Assembly (NCBI GenBank): GCA_937892095.1
Contig: CALAVC010000002.1
Location: 1-15,026, forward strand
Reading direction: 5' to 3'
Length of the DNA: 15,026 nt
Origin: an uncultured Bacteroidales bacterium
GTDB lineage: Bacteria; Bacteroidota; Bacteroidia; Bacteroidales; Marinilabiliaceae
The notes under the pieces were generated by a model. It was not told where the DNA came from. It was given only the letters and a program-made list of their open reading frames with translations, and made no database searches. This document shows, one piece after another, positions 15,013 through 15,026 of this stretch (the first letter of the stretch is position 1; each line of letters begins with the position of its first letter). Position numbers and translations under genes: made by a program.

Positions 15013-15026
15013 AGTGGCGGCGACCT
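15013..15026 (-). rRNA. rrf: 5S rRNA, 3' end only
   Basis: Read on the minus strand, the window edge begins AGGTCGCCGCCA. This is the conserved end of Bacteroidota 5S rRNA, where ...GAGAGTAGGTCGCCGCC closes the terminal helix. The exact mature 3' end (about 15013) is uncertain. The strong hairpin and U-tract directly after it fit the end of an rRNA operon; 23S and 16S would lie beyond the right edge. Confidence 0.8.

Overview
The window looks like chromosomal DNA of a member of the Bacteroidota, probably Bacteroidales. The evidence is A-rich leaders with few Shine-Dalgarno sites, lipoprotein signals followed by acidic residues (SAC-DDD, GAC-DND), a TonB-dependent-receptor/surface-lipoprotein/surface-nuclease gene order, a BACON-type N-domain, and the Bacteroidetes-style pyruvate kinase N-terminus. 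I cannot fix a genus from this.

Left region (about 1-6185) is accessory in character. It holds a fragment of an unknown protein, a tiny membrane protein, a small secreted protein, a long secreted protein made of YwqK/MORN-like repeats, and a tight cluster of overlapping small genes. The cluster includes two relatives of the Ser/Thr/Tyr-kinase-like domain found in phage and conjugative-element polyvalent proteins, with two unknown microproteins between them. It is followed on the opposite strand by an AAA-ATPase-like/PD-(D/E)XK protein that has lost its N-terminal Walker A part. A 32-bp near-identical element, resembling an ECF-sigma promoter, occurs at 16-47 and 1100-1131.

At about 6183-6190 there is an abrupt junction: the truncated ATPase/nuclease gene abuts the last ~76 codons of a TonB-dependent receptor on the other strand. 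This is either a real insertion/deletion boundary or an assembly join.

The middle region (6187-10179) reads as the remains of an outer-membrane nucleic-acid-scavenging locus: receptor C-terminus, a large surface lipoprotein with duplicated jelly-roll-like modules, a terminator hairpin, then a surface-anchored DNA/RNA non-specific endonuclease with a BACON-like domain. It is followed by a Gly/Ser/Gln-rich protein with 15-residue repeats and by a perfect 26-bp bidirectional terminator.

The right region (11090-15026) is housekeeping on the minus strand: aroQ and pyk (28 bp apart, with a terminator after pyk), then an Xaa-Pro aminopeptidase. At the right edge the last ~14 nt of a minus-strand 5S rRNA and its terminator show that a ribosomal RNA operon lies just outside the window, upstream of aroQ.
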